Assembly: GCA_963807425.1 (NCBI GenBank)
Contig: CAWEBZ010000012.1
Location: 372,001-436,000, forward strand
DNA from: VRUE01 sp963807425
Lineage (GTDB): Bacteria; Actinomycetota; Thermoleophilia; Solirubrobacterales; 70-9
Direction of reading: 5' to 3'
DNA length: 64,000 bases
Shown here in pieces: positions 35,740 to 44,316 of this stretch (the stretch's first letter is position 1; each line of letters opens with the position of its first letter). The position numbers and the translations under genes were made by a program. The notes beneath the pieces are model-generated. The model saw nothing but the letters and a program-made list of their open reading frames with translations, had not been told where the DNA came from and did not search any database.

Positions 35740-38229
35740 TCAGCGAACGACCAGGTTGACCAGCTTGCCCGGCACGACGATCTCCTTGACGATCTCCTTG
35801 CCGTCGACGTGCTTGCTCACCTTCTCGCTCTCGCGCGCAAGGCTCAGCAACTCCTCGCGACTAGCGTCGGCAGCCGCTTCGATTCGGTCACGCAGCTTGC
35901 CGTTGACTTGAACGACCAGGGTGACGGTGTCGCTGATCAGCAGGGAGGGGTTGGCTACGGGCCAAGGTTGCTCCCAAACCCGAGCGCCTGTCAGGCGCTC
36001 GAACACCTCGCTGCCGAGATGGGGCGCGAAGGGGAAGATCAGCGAGGCAGCCGTTGCGGTCGCAAATCGCACCGTGGCAGCACGCTGTGGGTCGTTGTAA
36101 AGGCCGTCCTTGAGACGGTAGGTGTCGTTTACGAGCTCCATCACCGCCGAGATCGCGGTGTTGAACTGGAATCCACGCTGAAAGTCGCGGGTCGCCTTGT
36201 CGATCGCCCAGTGCGCCTTGGCAAGCAGCTCGCGCCCCTCGTCTTCAGCTTCGAAGTTGGGCTCGGTCGCGCTGGTTCGCTCCTCCACCTCTCCGCAGAG
36301 CCGCCAGAGCCGGGAGAGGAAGCGGTTGACCCCCTCCACCCCCTCGTCCGACCAGTCGCCGCCACGCTCGGGCGGACCCATAAAGCAGACGTAGGTGCGG
36401 GCCGTATCGGCGCCGTAGCGCTCGACGTACTCGGCCGGGCTGACGGTGTTGCCCCGCGACTTCGACATCTTCGCCCCGTCGCGGGTGATCATCCCCTGGG
36501 CGAAGAGGTTGGCGAAGGGCTCCTGCACGTCTAGGTGACCGATGTCCGCCAGCGCCTTAGTAAAGAAGCGCGCGTACATCAGGTGCAGGATCGCGTGCTC
36601 GACGCCGCCGATGTATTGGTCGACGGACAGCCAGTGGTCGGCCGCGCTGCGATCCCAGGCGGCCTCGCCGTTGCGGGGGTCGAGGTAACGGATGAAGTAC
36701 CAGGAGGAATCGACGAAGGTGTCCATTGTGTCGGTCTCGCGCCGGGCGGGACCCTGGCAGCGGGGACACTCGGTGGCGACCCAGTCCTCGGCTGCCGCCA
36801 GCGGGCTCTTCCCCTGCGGGGCATAGTCGTCGACCTCGGGCAGCTCGACCGGCAACTGGTCCTCGGGCACCGGAACGATGCCGCACTTCTCGCAGTAGAC
36901 GACCGGAATCGGCGCGCCCCAGTAGCGCTGGCGCGAGACCAGCCAGTCGCGCAGGCGGTAGTTGACGGCGGAGCGGCCGCGATCGTCTGAGGCGAGCCAA
37001 GAGACGATCTCCTCGTAGGCCTCGCGGTTGCCCTTGCCATCGAAGCGGCCGGAGTTGACCATCGGCCCATCGCCTGGGTAGGGCAGGCCCTGCTCGTCGC
37101 GAGCCAGCTCGGGGTCCTCGCCCTCGATCACCCGCTTCACCGGCAGACCGAAGGCCTTGGCGAACTCGTAGTCGCGCGTGTCGTGAGCCGGCACGGCCAT
37201 GATCGCCCCGGTGCCGTACTCCATCAGCACGTAGTCGGCGACGAACATCGGGATCTCCTCCCCATTGACCGGGTTGACGACGCTGCGGCCGAGCGGTACG
37301 CCGGTCTTCTCGCGATCCTCGGCGCCGCGCTCCTCGGCCGACTCACGGGCGACCCGGTCGACGTACTCGCGAACCTCCGCCTCGGCCGTGGTCCCGGCAA
37401 CCAGCCGCTCCAACTCCGGGTGCTCGGGGGCGAGGACGAAGAAGGTCGCACCGAAGAGGGTGTCGGGGCGGGTGGTGAAGACTGGGAAATCGAGGTCGAG
37501 CTCCTCGCAGCGGAAGACGACCTCGGCCCCGTCGGAGCGGCCGATCCAGTTGCGCTGCATCGTGATCACGTGCTCGGGCCAGGACTCGAGCAGGTCGAAG
37601 TCGGCGAGCAGGCGCTCGGCGTACTCGGTGATGCGGAAGAACCACTGCTCGAGCTTGCGCTGCACGACCTGGGTGCCGCAGCGCTCGCAGCGGCCGTCGA
37701 CCACCTGCTCGTTGGCGAGCACGGTGGCGTCCTTCGGGCACCACTGGACCGGCGCCTCTTCACGGTAGGCGAGCCCGCGCTCGAACAACTGCAGAAAGAT
37801 CCATTGGGTCCAGCGGTAGTACTCGGGCGTGTGGGTGCCGAGCTCTCGCGACCAGTCGATCGAGATGCCCCACTCGCGGAACTGGCGGCGGAAGGACTCG
37901 ATCGAGCGCTCGGTCGCCTCGCGCGGCGGCTCACCGGTCTTGATCGCGTTGTTCTCCGCCGGCAGGCCGAAGGCGTCATAGCCCATCGGGTGGATCACCT
38001 CGAAGCCGTGGCGGCGGCGGAAGTGGGCGATCGCGTCGCCGACCGCATAACACTTGAGATGGCCTACGTGGGGTTCTCCCGACGGGTAGGGCAGCATCTC
38101 CAGCACGTAGGCCTTCGGCTTCGAGTCGTCGAAGCCGGGCTGTCCGGGATTGGCGACCTCCCAGGTCTTCTCCTCAGCCCATACCTGCTGCCACTTGCTC
38201 TCGATTGCCTTTGGGTCGTAGCCGGCCAT
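35740..38229 (-). CDS. leuS: Leucyl-tRNA synthetase
   Basis: Charges tRNA-Leu. The 829-residue class I enzyme has the HIGH-type motif in PYPSGEPHVGHLK, the CP1 editing domain (FTTRPDTLFGATFFVLAPEH, LMEYGTGAIMAVPAHDTRDY), a zinc-type insert (ECPRCQ, and YCEKCGIVPV), and KMSKS in GAKMSKSRGNTVSP. The C-terminal tail ends in the usual ...VVPGKLVNLVVR. No T-box or leader-type structure is seen upstream: the 20-bp gap to the preceding gene is too short. Confidence 0.98.
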   Translation of the reverse strand: MAGYDPKAIESKWQQVWAEEKTWEVANPGQPGFDDSKPKAYVLEMLPYPSGEPHVGHLKCYAVGDAIAHFRRRHGFEVIHPMGYDAFGLPAENNAIKTGEPPREATERSIESFRRQFREWGISIDWSRELGTHTPEYYRWTQWIFLQLFERGLAYREEAPVQWCPKDATVLANEQVVDGRCERCGTQVVQRKLEQWFFRITEYAERLLADFDLLESWPEHVITMQRNWIGRSDGAEVVFRCEELDLDFPVFTTRPDTLFGATFFVLAPEHPELERLVAGTTAEAEVREYVDRVARESAEERGAEDREKTGVPLGRSVVNPVNGEEIPMFVADYVLMEYGTGAIMAVPAHDTRDYEFAKAFGLPVKRVIEGEDPELARDEQGLPYPGDGPMVNSGRFDGKGNREAYEEIVSWLASDDRGRSAVNYRLRDWLVSRQRYWGAPIPVVYCEKCGIVPVPEDQLPVELPEVDDYAPQGKSPLAAAEDWVATECPRCQGPARRETDTMDTFVDSSWYFIRYLDPRNGEAAWDRSAADHWLSVDQYIGGVEHAILHLMYARFFTKALADIGHLDVQEPFANLFAQGMITRDGAKMSKSRGNTVSPAEYVERYGADTARTYVCFMGPPERGGDWSDEGVEGVNRFLSRLWRLCGEVEERTSATEPNFEAEDEGRELLAKAHWAIDKATRDFQRGFQFNTAISAVMELVNDTYRLKDGLYNDPQRAATVRFATATAASLIFPFAPHLGSEVFERLTGARVWEQPWPVANPSLLISDTVTLVVQVNGKLRDRIEAAADASREELLSLARESEKVSKHVDGKEIVKEIVVPGKLVNLVVR

Positions 38230-38249
38230 GAGCAGCGATCTTATGAGGG

Positions 38250-38645
38250 CTAGCCGCGGCGGCGCGTCAGGCGCAACCCCGACCAGGTCTCGTCGATCGC
38301 GCAGACCTTGCTGTCGACCAGGCCTACGGGGAGAGCGACGTCGCGCATCGAGTCCTCGGTCAGGTCCGTCTCGACCCCCGAGGACCGCTTCGGCCAGGCC
38401 ATCCAGAGCGTCCCCTCCCCCACCGCCTTGGCCACGGCCGCAAAGCGGCGCTCCAGCTCGCGGCGCGAGGTCACGAACCAGATCGTCATCTCACGCTTGC
38501 CGCGGTTGCCCTTGCGAATCGCCACACCCTCCGGCAGTGGCGCCAACATCCGCTCGACGCCCTCGGGCGGGTCCAGCAAGACCACCGTCGAATCCGGCTT
38601 GACCCCAAGCTTTTGCGCCAGTGGCCTTCCGGAGTACCCAGCCAT
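38250..38645 (-). CDS. DUF3052 family protein
   Basis: A 131-residue protein: MAGYSGRPLAQKLGVKP, VVLLDPPEG, TIWFVTSRRELERRF, LWMAWPKRSSGVETDLTED, and GLVDSKVCAIDETWSGLRL are the typical DUF3052 pattern. The family is common in actinobacteria and others; its role is unknown. The fold recalls SAM-dependent or DNA-binding proteins but that is not established. Same strand as leuS, 20 bp upstream of it. Confidence 0.85.
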   Translation of the reverse strand: MAGYSGRPLAQKLGVKPDSTVVLLDPPEGVERMLAPLPEGVAIRKGNRGKREMTIWFVTSRRELERRFAAVAKAVGEGTLWMAWPKRSSGVETDLTEDSMRDVALPVGLVDSKVCAIDETWSGLRLTRRRG

Positions 38646-38670
38646 GAGCGGATCCTACGAAGCCCCAGGC

Positions 38671-38762
38671 GCGGCGGGTCCTGTCGCCGCAGGGGACCCC
38701 CCACCCCCTCCGGTAGCTAAAGCTTCCTCGGGGTCGGGTCCCCCTACGGCGCCACCCCCCGC
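38671..38762. repeat. Family D palindrome, copy D1 (92 bp)
   Basis: Begins gcggcgggtcctgtcgcc and ends ggcgccaccccccgc. The middle contains ggtagctaaagcttcctcgg, also present in D2 (55362-55452) in the opposite orientation. Its outer ends resemble those of family C. With C3 it fills most of the 341-bp gap between the SpoIIM-like and DUF3052 genes; the 69 bp between D1 and C3 holds no feature I can name. Confidence 0.82.
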
Positions 38763-38831
38763 GAGAGACGTCCCGTTCGAGCAGCCAAGCTTCGAGCGAG
38801 AGCGATGGGCTCGACTTCGCTGCGGCTCCTT

Positions 38832-38977
38832 CCGCGGGTGGCGTCGGGGTGGGGTGGACTCGCCGGACCCGAAGGTTGCGGAGGGCGGGATTTCGTCTCT
38901 AGCTTCGAAGGGTCCCGGCGCCCGGAGCAGCACGGAGGGCCGCCGAGGGTGCCCCACCGCGGCGACAGGACCCGCGG
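38832..38977. repeat. Family C palindrome, copy C3 (146 bp, inverted)
   Basis: Termini ccgcgggt (38832-38839) and acccgcgg (38970-38977). In reverse orientation it matches C2 over long blocks. It lies 9 bp after the stop of the SpoIIM-like gene. Its right end (gcggcgacaggacccgc) is complementary to the left end of D1 (gcgggtcctgtcgccgc), so D1 and C3 could also pair with each other as a 307-bp composite. Confidence 0.85.
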
Positions 38978-38986
38978 GCGAGCGCT

Positions 38987-39694
38987 TCAGACGACTGGAG
39001 AGAGAGCGTCGAGGATTTGAGGCCAGAGGTAGACCTCGATCGTCGCGGTGACGAGGAGGACTGGGATCGCCAGGAGCACGGTGATCAGGGTGGCGGCGAG
39101 GAGCTGGTTCCACTCGCTGCGGCGGCTGGCTATCAGCCAGGCCGCGAGGGGCAGGAAGAGGGCGGTCAGCTCGGGAACCGCGTGGGGCAGGACGCTGAGG
39201 ATGAGCTCGGCGTTGGAGATGTCGAGCTGGAAGGCGATCGTCGAACCCTGGAAGCCGAGGTAGAGGACCTGCGTCGAGAGAGAGAAGAGGGTGACGGCGG
39301 CGACGAAGAGGATCGCCAGCTCGCCTGCCTTGACGTGGATCCAGCGCGAGAAGCCGCTGCGCTGAGCGGCGGCGATCGGCATCGAGGCGCCGGCGATGAA
39401 GCCGGCGACGCAGGCGGTCGCGTGAAGCGCCAGGACCAGGGAGTTGCGCCAGAGGATCGGCAGCATGTCGTCTGCCTCGGTGGGCTCGGTCACACCGGGC
39501 AGGTGGATCGGAGTCAGGTCGGGGGTGAGCAGGCCGGCGACGACCCAAACCGCCCCGAGCAGCGTGAAGGTAATCGCCAGGCTCAGCGCCAGCCAACCGC
39601 GCAGGACGTCCCACGGCCTTCCATTCCAGGTCGCCAGCGCCGCCCGCGTGTCCTCCATCCCGTGCGAGAAGACGTGCTCGTTGGCGGTATTCAT
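38987..39694 (-). CDS. SpoIIM-like integral membrane protein
   Basis: A 235-residue protein with five or six membrane helices. Residues about 35-55 (LALSLAITFTLLGAVWVVAG) form the first; LWRNSLVLALHATACVAGFIA and the C-terminal ITVLLAIPVLLVTATIEVYL with WPQIL fit the stage II sporulation protein M (DUF95) family, which also occurs in non-sporulating bacteria beside RDD and ATPase genes. No such partners lie here. Function in this organism is unknown. Confidence 0.7.
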   Translation of the reverse strand: MNTANEHVFSHGMEDTRAALATWNGRPWDVLRGWLALSLAITFTLLGAVWVVAGLLTPDLTPIHLPGVTEPTEADDMLPILWRNSLVLALHATACVAGFIAGASMPIAAAQRSGFSRWIHVKAGELAILFVAAVTLFSLSTQVLYLGFQGSTIAFQLDISNAELILSVLPHAVPELTALFLPLAAWLIASRRSEWNQLLAATLITVLLAIPVLLVTATIEVYLWPQILDALSPVV

Positions 39695-39735
39695 CGCTCA
39701 ACCATCGGCAGCCGGCGGCGGCGATTTGAGCTGCG

Positions 39736-39987
39736 TCAGTGCCCGGCCGGCGGAGCCTGGCCGCGGAGGACCTGGACCAGGCCCCACAGGGACACCGCCG
39801 CCCAGACCACCTCCAGCATGAGGAATCCCCACTGCTGCTCGTGCCAGGCCAACACCGTCAGGACCAGGGACCCGATCAGGTTGAGGCCCAGGTAGGCGCG
39901 CGAGTGCGGGTCCATGGACCCGAGCTGGGCGGCCACGAACGCACTCAGGATCAAGAGCGCGCCGATCACTTGTACGAGCTGATCCAA
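39736..39987 (-). CDS. CBU_0592-like small membrane protein
   Basis: An 83-residue protein with three hydrophobic segments (LVQVIGALLILSAFVAAQLG, YLGLNLIGSLVLTVLAW, GFLMLEVVWAAVSLWGLVQV). The pattern, including the Glu in the third helix and the LN-x-x-GS motif, fits the CBU_0592 membrane family of unknown function. The start is TTG at 39987. It ends just before the tRNA-Ala gene in plus coordinates, on the same strand as that tRNA. Confidence 0.72.
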   Translation of the reverse strand: MDQLVQVIGALLILSAFVAAQLGSMDPHSRAYLGLNLIGSLVLTVLAWHEQQWGFLMLEVVWAAVSLWGLVQVLRGQAPPAGH

Positions 39988-40003
39988 GAGCCCGGGAGGG
40001 TAA

Positions 40004-40076
40004 TGGAGCTGAGGGGGCTCGAACCCCTGACCTTCGCGCTGCCAGCGCGACGCTCTTCCAGCTGAGCTACAGCCCC
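40004..40076 (-). tRNA. tRNA-Ala (anticodon GGC)
   Basis: The minus strand reads GGGGCTG (acceptor), TA, GCTC...GAGC (D arm), CGCGC-TGGCAGC-type anticodon arm with anticodon GGC, then GGGGTTCGAGCCCC (T arm) and CAGCTCC plus discriminator A. All four stems pair (one G-U in the acceptor). The 3' CCA is not encoded. It reads Ala codons GCC and GCU. Confidence 0.96.
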
Positions 40077-40118
40077 AGGTCCCGCCAGTTTAACGAGACG
40101 GCTGTGGCAGACAGGGCG

Positions 40119-40865
40119 CTACGCGGCGCGCTGCTCGGGGCCCTGATCCTCGTCGACGTCGAGGATCAGGTTGTCGCTGGCGGTGCGGCGAACGCGGAAG
40201 TCGAGTGGGGAGCGCTGCTCGAGCTCGCGCAGGAGGTCGATCGGTTCGTCGAGGCGCATCGAGAGGGTCGCGCGGCCCTCGGAGAAGCGCTCGACCGAGA
40301 TCTCCGCGGTGGCGTCGATCTGGCCGGCGGCGTCCTCGAAGCCAACCAGCTGGGAGAAGTCGTCGAGCGGTCCGATCTCGACTTTGACCAGACCCTCGAA
40401 GACGCCCTGCGGATCGCGGGCGGCGTGACCGTTGCCGTTCGCGGACGGCAGGGCCTGCTCCGCCTGCTGCGCCTCGGTCAGCTCCTGGGCGCGGCGGCCG
40501 ACTTCGACCGCCTCGCGCAGCGCCTTCATCCGGATCCGCGTCGCCTGGCCCCGGGCCTGCGACTGGATCTCGTCGAGCCGCGCCGAAACCGACTCCAGCG
40601 AGCCGATGCTGCGGTCATGGCGCTCGTTGGCCTCAGCGAGCCGCTCGTGCAGGCCGCGGATCTCTCGCTCGCGCTCGATCACCATCGCCGAGAGGGAGGC
40701 AAGCTCGCTTTCGGCGTCCGCCGCCGTGTCGACGGCACCCCGCCAGCGCCCGAGCGCATCCTCGACGTCGCGCTGCAGCGCCCAGATCTGCGCGTCCCGG
40801 GCGGCGATCGCCGCATCCACATCGGAGCGGCGGTAGCCGAAAAACGCCCTCTTCAAGCTACCCAT
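40119..40865 (-). CDS. DivIVA-like coiled-coil protein
   Basis: A 248-residue protein starting MGSLKRAFFGYRRSDVDAAI, which resembles the N-terminal lipid-binding domain of DivIVA (FxGYxxxxVDxxL). Residues about 25-140 are heptad-rich coiled coil (REREIRGLHERLAEANERHD). A linker (SANGNGHAARD) leads to a C-terminal domain (residues 165-248) rich in Glu and hydrophobics with RATLSMRLDEPIDLLRELEQ, resembling the C-terminal domains found on other two-part coiled-coil proteins of this lineage. A role in envelope growth or polar organisation is inferred only from the N-terminus. ATG 40865 overlaps the rsfS stop. Confidence 0.7.
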   Translation of the reverse strand: MGSLKRAFFGYRRSDVDAAIAARDAQIWALQRDVEDALGRWRGAVDTAADAESELASLSAMVIEREREIRGLHERLAEANERHDRSIGSLESVSARLDEIQSQARGQATRIRMKALREAVEVGRRAQELTEAQQAEQALPSANGNGHAARDPQGVFEGLVKVEIGPLDDFSQLVGFEDAAGQIDATAEISVERFSEGRATLSMRLDEPIDLLRELEQRSPLDFRVRRTASDNLILDVDEDQGPEQRAA

Positions 40866-41271
40866 GCGCGGCACCGTAGAGGTGCCCTCGGACGCCATCT
40901 TGCGACGTCTGCGGCTCCAACCGCGGTGCCTCGCGCCAAAGATCCTCGAGCTGGTAGCGCTCGCGCGCCTCGGCGGTGAAGATGTGGAGCACGCAATCGA
41001 GGTAGTCGAGGATGATCCACTCGTCTGCGCCTTCCATCTCCATCCCACTGGGAAGCAAATCCTGCTCCTGCTTCAGCTGCAGCTTTGCCTCGTCGGCGAT
41101 CGCCCGCGCCTGGCGCTCGTTGCGCGCCGTGCAAATAGTCAGGAAGTCGGTGTAGGCGACCAGTCCGCGCATATCGAGGATGAGGATCTCGGTCGCCGCT
41201 TTGGAATCGGCCAACTCGGCCAGGCGCCGCGCCAGCGCCTCCGAGCGATCCGCTTTCCGCTGCTCGCTCAC
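40858..41271 (-). CDS. rsfS: Ribosomal silencing factor RsfS
   Basis: RsfS binds L14 and blocks subunit joining in starvation. The 137-residue protein shows DSKAATEILILDMRGLVAYT, DFLTICTARNERQARAIAD and WIILDYLDCVLHIFTAEARE, YQLEDLW. It starts at GTG, overlapping the nadD stop (GTGA). nadD-rsfS is a classic pair. Confidence 0.95.
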   Translation of the reverse strand: MSEQRKADRSEALARRLAELADSKAATEILILDMRGLVAYTDFLTICTARNERQARAIADEAKLQLKQEQDLLPSGMEMEGADEWIILDYLDCVLHIFTAEARERYQLEDLWREAPRLEPQTSQDGVRGHLYGAAHG

Positions 41272-41879
41272 CTGTACACCCCCTTCTCTTCGATGAAGCG
41301 GGCGACCGGCTCGGGGACGAGGTAACGCAGCGGCCGACCCGCGGCGGCGCGCTCCCGCACCGCCGAGGAGGAGACGCCGAACTGAGGCATCTCCAGCATC
41401 GTCGCCCGGCCCTCCGCACCGAGGCTGCGCAGCACGGCGGCGACGTCGGCCTCGGAGATCCCAGCACGTCGGGCGACAGCCAGGCGCGCCAGCTCGGTCA
41501 CTCGCTCGGGCTCGCGCCAGCTCTCCAGGCCCACGGCTGCGTCCGCCCCCATCACGAACACCAGCTCCCTGTCGCCGTTCTCTCGTGCAAGCAGCTCCAA
41601 CGTCTCATACGTGTAGGACGGCCCTTCGCGCTCGACCTCCAGGGTCGAGACCGAGAAGCGCGAGTCGTCGGCGGCGGCGAGCCTGGTCATCGCTAGACGC
41701 AGCTCGCGACCGGGGTCGTCGGCGATCCGCTTGTGCGGCGCCGTGCCGGTCGGGACGAGGACGACCTCCTCGAGTCCGAGCTGCCAGAGCGCCTCCTGGG
41801 CGAGGGCGAGGTGACCGAGGTGAGGAGGGTTGAAGGCCGAACCGAGGACCCCTAACCCGGAGGGAGCGGGGCTACTCAC
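41268..41879 (-). CDS. nadD: Nicotinate-nucleotide adenylyltransferase
   Basis: NadD makes deamido-NAD. The 203-residue enzyme has GVLGSAFNPPHLGHLALAQE (the HxGH nucleotidyl transferase motif), VPTGTAPHKR, ELVFVMGADAAVGLESWREP and the C-terminal ISSSxVRxR type site (VSSSAVRERAAAGRPLRYLV). GTG start, overlapping proA by 8 bp. Confidence 0.95.
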   Translation of the reverse strand: MSSPAPSGLGVLGSAFNPPHLGHLALAQEALWQLGLEEVVLVPTGTAPHKRIADDPGRELRLAMTRLAAADDSRFSVSTLEVEREGPSYTYETLELLARENGDRELVFVMGADAAVGLESWREPERVTELARLAVARRAGISEADVAAVLRSLGAEGRATMLEMPQFGVSSSAVRERAAAGRPLRYLVPEPVARFIEEKGVYR

Positions 41880-43146
41880 GCACTTGGCCGTCGCCGTGGA
41901 CGACGTACTTGTAGGTCGTCAGCTCGCGCAGGCCGATCGGGCCGCGTGCGTGCAGCTTCTGGGTCGAGTTGCCAATCTCGGCTCCCATCCCGAACTCGAA
42001 GCCGTCGGTGAAGCGGGTCGAGGCGTTGGTGTAGACGACGGCCGCGTCGACCCCAGCGGCGAAGCGGCTGGCGGCGTCCTCGGAGGAAGTGACGATCGCC
42101 TCCGAGTGGCTGGTGCCGTGGCCGTTGATGTGGTCGATCGCCTCCTCGAGCGAGTCGACCACGCCGACCGCCATCTTCAGGTCGAGGTACTCGGTCCCCC
42201 AGTCCTCCTCGGCGGCGACACCGACCTCCACCTCGCCGCTGATCTCTCGCGCCCGCTCGTCGCCGACCAGCTCGACGCCGGCACCGTGCAGCTCGGCGAG
42301 CGCAGCAGGAAGGAGGCTCTCCGCCACCGCGGCGTTGACGAGCAGGGTCTCGGCGGCGTTGCAGACGCCCGGCCGTTGGACCTTGGCGTTGTAGGCGATC
42401 CGCTGCGCCATCTCCAGGTCAGCATCGGAGTGGACGTAGACGTGGCAGTTGCCCGCCGCCGCGTACATCACCGGCACCGTCGCGACGCCCTTCAGCGCTG
42501 CCTTCAGGCCTTCGCCGCCACGAGGGATCAACAGGTCGACGAGGCCGTCCTGCGTCGCCAGCTCGGCCAGGTCGTTGCGCCCCTCGCCGACCGGCAGCAG
42601 CTGAACGGCATCCTCCGGCAACCCCGCCTCCGCGAGTGCCTCGCGAACTATCGCCGCCAGCGCCCCATTCGAGCGCTCGGCGTAGCTCGAGCCGCGCAGG
42701 ACGATCGCGTTGCCGCTCTTGACCGTCAGCGCCGCGCAATCGATCGTCACGTTAGGCCGCGCCTCGTAGACGACGGCGACGACCCCCAGCGGCACGCGCA
42801 CCTTGCGCAGCTCCAGGCCGCTCTCCAGGCTGCGCTGCTCCAGCTCCTCGCCGACGGGATCGGCGAGGGCGGCGATCGCGCGCGCGCCCTCGGCCATCGC
42901 CGCGATCCGCGCCTCGCTCAGGGTGAGCCGGTCGCGCAGGGCCTCGGTCAGGCCGGCGGCGCGCTCGTCAGCCAGGTCGGCGACATTCGCCTCGAGGATC
43001 TCGGCACCGCGCTCGCCGAGTAGGCGGGCGGTTGCCTCCAGCGCCGTGTTCCGTGCCTCTGTCGAGGAGCTGCCAAGCGCCTGCACCGCCCGCTTTGCGG
43101 AGACGCAGCTCTCGGCAACCGTGGTGGTCGTGACGTCGACAGCCAT
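41872..43146 (-). CDS. proA: Gamma-glutamyl phosphate reductase
   Basis: ProA reduces gamma-glutamyl phosphate to glutamate semialdehyde in proline synthesis. The 424-residue aldehyde-dehydrogenase-like enzyme has VPLGVVAVVYEARPNVT, LRGSSYAERSN, LIPRGGEGL and the catalytic Cys in QRPGVCNAAETLL. It follows proB by 32 bp; that gap contains a short GC-rich inverted repeat (ggggctcccggggccc). Confidence 0.97.
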   Translation of the reverse strand: MAVDVTTTTVAESCVSAKRAVQALGSSSTEARNTALEATARLLGERGAEILEANVADLADERAAGLTEALRDRLTLSEARIAAMAEGARAIAALADPVGEELEQRSLESGLELRKVRVPLGVVAVVYEARPNVTIDCAALTVKSGNAIVLRGSSYAERSNGALAAIVREALAEAGLPEDAVQLLPVGEGRNDLAELATQDGLVDLLIPRGGEGLKAALKGVATVPVMYAAAGNCHVYVHSDADLEMAQRIAYNAKVQRPGVCNAAETLLVNAAVAESLLPAALAELHGAGVELVGDERAREISGEVEVGVAAEEDWGTEYLDLKMAVGVVDSLEEAIDHINGHGTSHSEAIVTSSEDAASRFAAGVDAAVVYTNASTRFTDGFEFGMGAEIGNSTQKLHARGPIGLRELTTYKYVVHGDGQVRE

Positions 43147-43178
43147 GACCGCTAAGGGTAGCTGGGGCTCCCGGGGCC

Positions 43179-44267
43179 CTACGCCAGCACGAAGCGGTCG
43201 CGATGGATGACCTCGTCAGATGCATGGGGAAGCAACTCGCGTACCTGAGCGCTCTTGAGGCCGATCACCCGGCTGAGCTCTGCTGCCGAGTAGTCGACGA
43301 TGCCCTTGCCGACAACCACGCCGTCGCTGAGGACATCGACCGCGTCGCCAACATCGAATTCTCCTTCGACACCGGTGATACCTACCGGCAGCAGGCTCGA
43401 ACCGCTCTCGCGCAGGACTCGGGCGGCACCGGCGTCGACGGCGAGGCGGCCGTGAGCCGGCTTCGCGTGCTTGAGCCAGAGCTTGAAGCTGGACGCCTTC
43501 GTGGCCTGGGCTGCGAACCGCGTGCCGGTCGGATCCCCCGCCGCCGCTGCTGCAAGCGTCCCCGCTTTGGTTCCGTTGCAGATCACGGCGGCGATGCCGG
43601 CCTCACTGGCCATCTCTGCGGCGGCGACCTTGCTGCGCATGCCGCCAGAGCCGAAGGCGGAGGTGCGGTCGCCGATCTCCAGCCCGTCCAGCTCGGAGAA
43701 GTCGTTGACCTCGGCGATCTGCTCGGCTCCCGGATCGAGCCGTGGGTCGGCCTTGTGCAAACCGTCGATGTCGGTGAGCAGCACGAGCAGCCGCGCCTCG
43801 AGCAGGATCGCCACCTGTGCGGCGAGGAAGTCGTTGTCGCCGAAGGTGATCTCGTCGGTGGCGGTGGTGTCGTTCTCGTTGACCACCGGCACCACCCCCC
43901 ACTCGATCAGGCGGCGCAGCGTCTGGCGGGCGTTGAGGTAGTTGGTCCGGGCGGCGATGTCGGCGGCGGTCAGCAGCACCTGCGCAGCTCTCGTCCCGTG
44001 CTCGGCCAGGCGGCTCTCGTAGGCACGAAAGAGATCGCCCTGGCCAACCGCCGAGGCAGCCTGCAGCTCGTCCATCGCGCTCGGACGCGCCGCCAGGCCG
44101 AGCAGCTTCCTGCCGCGGGCGATCGCGCCGGAGGTGACCATCACGACCCGCTCGCCGTTCTGCTCCAGAGCGCCCACCTGCTCGCAGACCGAGGCGAGCA
44201 CGTCGACGCGCAGCTCGCCGTCGTCGGCGGCGACGATCGAAGAGCCCAGCTTTACGACAAGCGTCAT
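43179..44267 (-). CDS. proB: Glutamate 5-kinase with PUA domain
   Basis: ProB phosphorylates glutamate, the feedback-controlled first step to proline. The 362-residue protein shows VVKLGSSIVA, VMVTSGAIARGRKLLGL, NENDTTATDEITFGDND, LLTDIDGLH, and GSGGMRSKVAAAEMA. A C-terminal PUA domain (residues about 275-355, ARVLRESGSSLLPVGITGVE) is present as in E. coli. Divergent from the alpha/beta hydrolase gene. Confidence 0.97.
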   Translation of the reverse strand: MTLVVKLGSSIVAADDGELRVDVLASVCEQVGALEQNGERVVMVTSGAIARGRKLLGLAARPSAMDELQAASAVGQGDLFRAYESRLAEHGTRAAQVLLTAADIAARTNYLNARQTLRRLIEWGVVPVVNENDTTATDEITFGDNDFLAAQVAILLEARLLVLLTDIDGLHKADPRLDPGAEQIAEVNDFSELDGLEIGDRTSAFGSGGMRSKVAAAEMASEAGIAAVICNGTKAGTLAAAAAGDPTGTRFAAQATKASSFKLWLKHAKPAHGRLAVDAGAARVLRESGSSLLPVGITGVEGEFDVGDAVDVLSDGVVVGKGIVDYSAAELSRVIGLKSAQVRELLPHASDEVIHRDRFVLA

Positions 44268-44316
44268 CGCCGCAAGTCTATGAGCGGTCGCGCCGGCCCC
44301 ACGCTACGGGGGCGGC

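Noticed and set aside
43147..43178. Short GC-rich inverted repeat between proB and proA as an element of the palindrome set
   Set aside because: Only 6-8 bp arms; could occur by chance at this GC content, and no second copy seen.
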